Positions 63,408-64,000 of a stretch of DNA of 64,000 nucleotides are shown here, piece after piece. Under the pieces are notes generated by a model that was not told where the DNA came from, did no database searches, and saw only the letters and a list, made by a program, of their open reading frames with translations. Position 1 is the first letter of the stretch, and each line of letters begins with the position of its first letter. Location: NCBI RefSeq assembly GCF_027942865.1, contig NC_134508.1, forward strand, positions 37,693,466 to 37,757,465, in the 5' to 3' direction. This DNA is from Odontesthes bonariensis. Lineage: Eukaryota; Chordata; Actinopteri; Atheriniformes; Atherinopsidae. The translations under genes were made by a program, and so were the position numbers.

Positions 63408-63832
63408 TTAAAAGCACAGTGGAACCACATCTTCCTCTTCATCAGGAAACAAACGTAGAATGTCCCTTGAATATTTGGAGTAGCCGTTGTGTGACAGCAA
63501 AGCTTTTCTCAAGGTGAGGAAAGACTTTGTTTTCTCCAGGATTTCTGAAATAGGAAAACCATTTTGCAAGTGCTCCTCAATGAGTGCCTTCAGCTTCTCC
63601 ACTCCTGTGCAGCATTTCCTCTCCAGCATGTGAAGTTTACACCTGAAAGAAACAAAGTCACATGTTTTTTTTAGTTTATATTGAAGAATTTTTTATAACC
63701 TCATGAAATAAAAACTTCAACATACACATTATAAACAAAAAACAAAGTATTTAGAGGAAATATAAGTTTAGCTCACCTGAAGAGTTCCTCCTTCATGGTG
63801 TCCTGAAGAGCGAGGTCTGTGTAGAAAGCCAT
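63408..63832 (-). CDS. Unknown small protein (96 residues), two exons
   Basis: Exon 1 63832-63777 (MAFYTDLALQDTMKEELF plus a split Arg) and exon 2 63642-63408 (CKLHMLERKCCTGVEKLK onward, ending FPDEEEDVVPLCF, stop TAA). The intron is GT-AG with a good polypyrimidine tract. The ATG has G at -3 and +4. The protein looks helical, with a paired cysteine (29-30), a Leu/Lys/Glu-rich central part (33-68) and an acidic patch (86-90). There is no signal peptide or membrane segment, so it should be cytosolic or nuclear. A TATA-like cataaata lies about 95 bases upstream. I do not recognise the family. The gene looks real because of splice signals, TATA box and composition. It is tail to tail with her15. 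Confidence 0.7.
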
Positions 63833-64000
63833 ATCGAGGTTTGTTTCTTCTGTTCTGAGGAAGTTCTGCTGTTGCTTCCAAAGGTTCAGATGATGTCTGT
63901 GTTTTCATCTGTGTCGCTGCTCTGTATTTATGCTGCCCGTCCGGAGCTCTCTCTGCCGCTTGGCCAATCAGGAACATCAAAACTCCAGACAATGGACTGA
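63833..64000 (-). promoter_or_regulatory. Promoter and 5' UTR of the 96-residue-protein gene
   Basis: On the minus strand the order is a CCAAT-type element (ctgattggcc, complement of 63962-63971), a GC-rich stretch, then a TATA-like cataaatacag (complement of 63922-63932). The 5' UTR contains an out-of-frame ATG (complement of 63908-63910) whose frame overlaps the main start and ends two codons after the splice junction. Confidence 0.5.

Overview
The window is nuclear DNA from a teleost fish. The evidence is vertebrate genes with short exons and GT-AG introns, a Hes5-type gene closest to teleost her15 genes, and a repeat load typical of ray-finned fish: Tc1 and mariner relics, hAT-like non-autonomous elements, an L2 LINE tail, tRNA-derived SINEs and RTE-like 3' tails. 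Repeat assignments rest on remembered family patterns, not on a database search. The species cannot be read from the sequence; a spiny-rayed teleost is my guess.

Layout. 1-1891 (minus): the first three coding exons of agtrap, running off the left edge. 3230-3377 (plus): an unrecognised acidic first coding exon, head to head with agtrap. 3378-10534: no gene, scattered old repeats. 10535-24929 (minus): draxin, six coding exons giving 377 residues, with introns full of nested transposons, including a TIR element that carries a RecQ-helicase fragment. 24930-35731: no gene recognised. 35732-35935 (plus): a GC-rich possible first coding exon, not recognised. 35936-41940: nothing coding recognised. 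41941-53620 (minus): pank4, 18 exons located, with one short exon that should lie in 42191-44359 not found. 53621-59690: repeat-rich intergenic DNA. 59834-60431 (plus): a Hes5/her15-like Notch-effector gene with a TATA box and two Su(H)-like sites. 63408-63832 (minus): a compact two-exon gene for a 96-residue protein of unknown family, tail to tail with the her gene.

The genes do not form a pathway. agtrap (AT1-receptor trafficking), draxin (secreted axon guidance and Wnt antagonism), pank4 (coenzyme A metabolism) and her15/hes5 (Notch-driven neural progenitor maintenance) are all genes of human 1p36. As I recall it, AGTRAP and DRAXIN are neighbours there, as are PANK4 and HES5, but the two pairs are several megabases apart. 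Here they lie within 60 kb. The most interesting observations are: this fish pank4 keeps the two kinase-domain residues whose loss makes human PANK4 a pseudokinase; one in-frame pank4 exon could not be found; a RecQ Walker A fragment sits inside a well-preserved TIR element; and there is an unidentified small gene beside her15.
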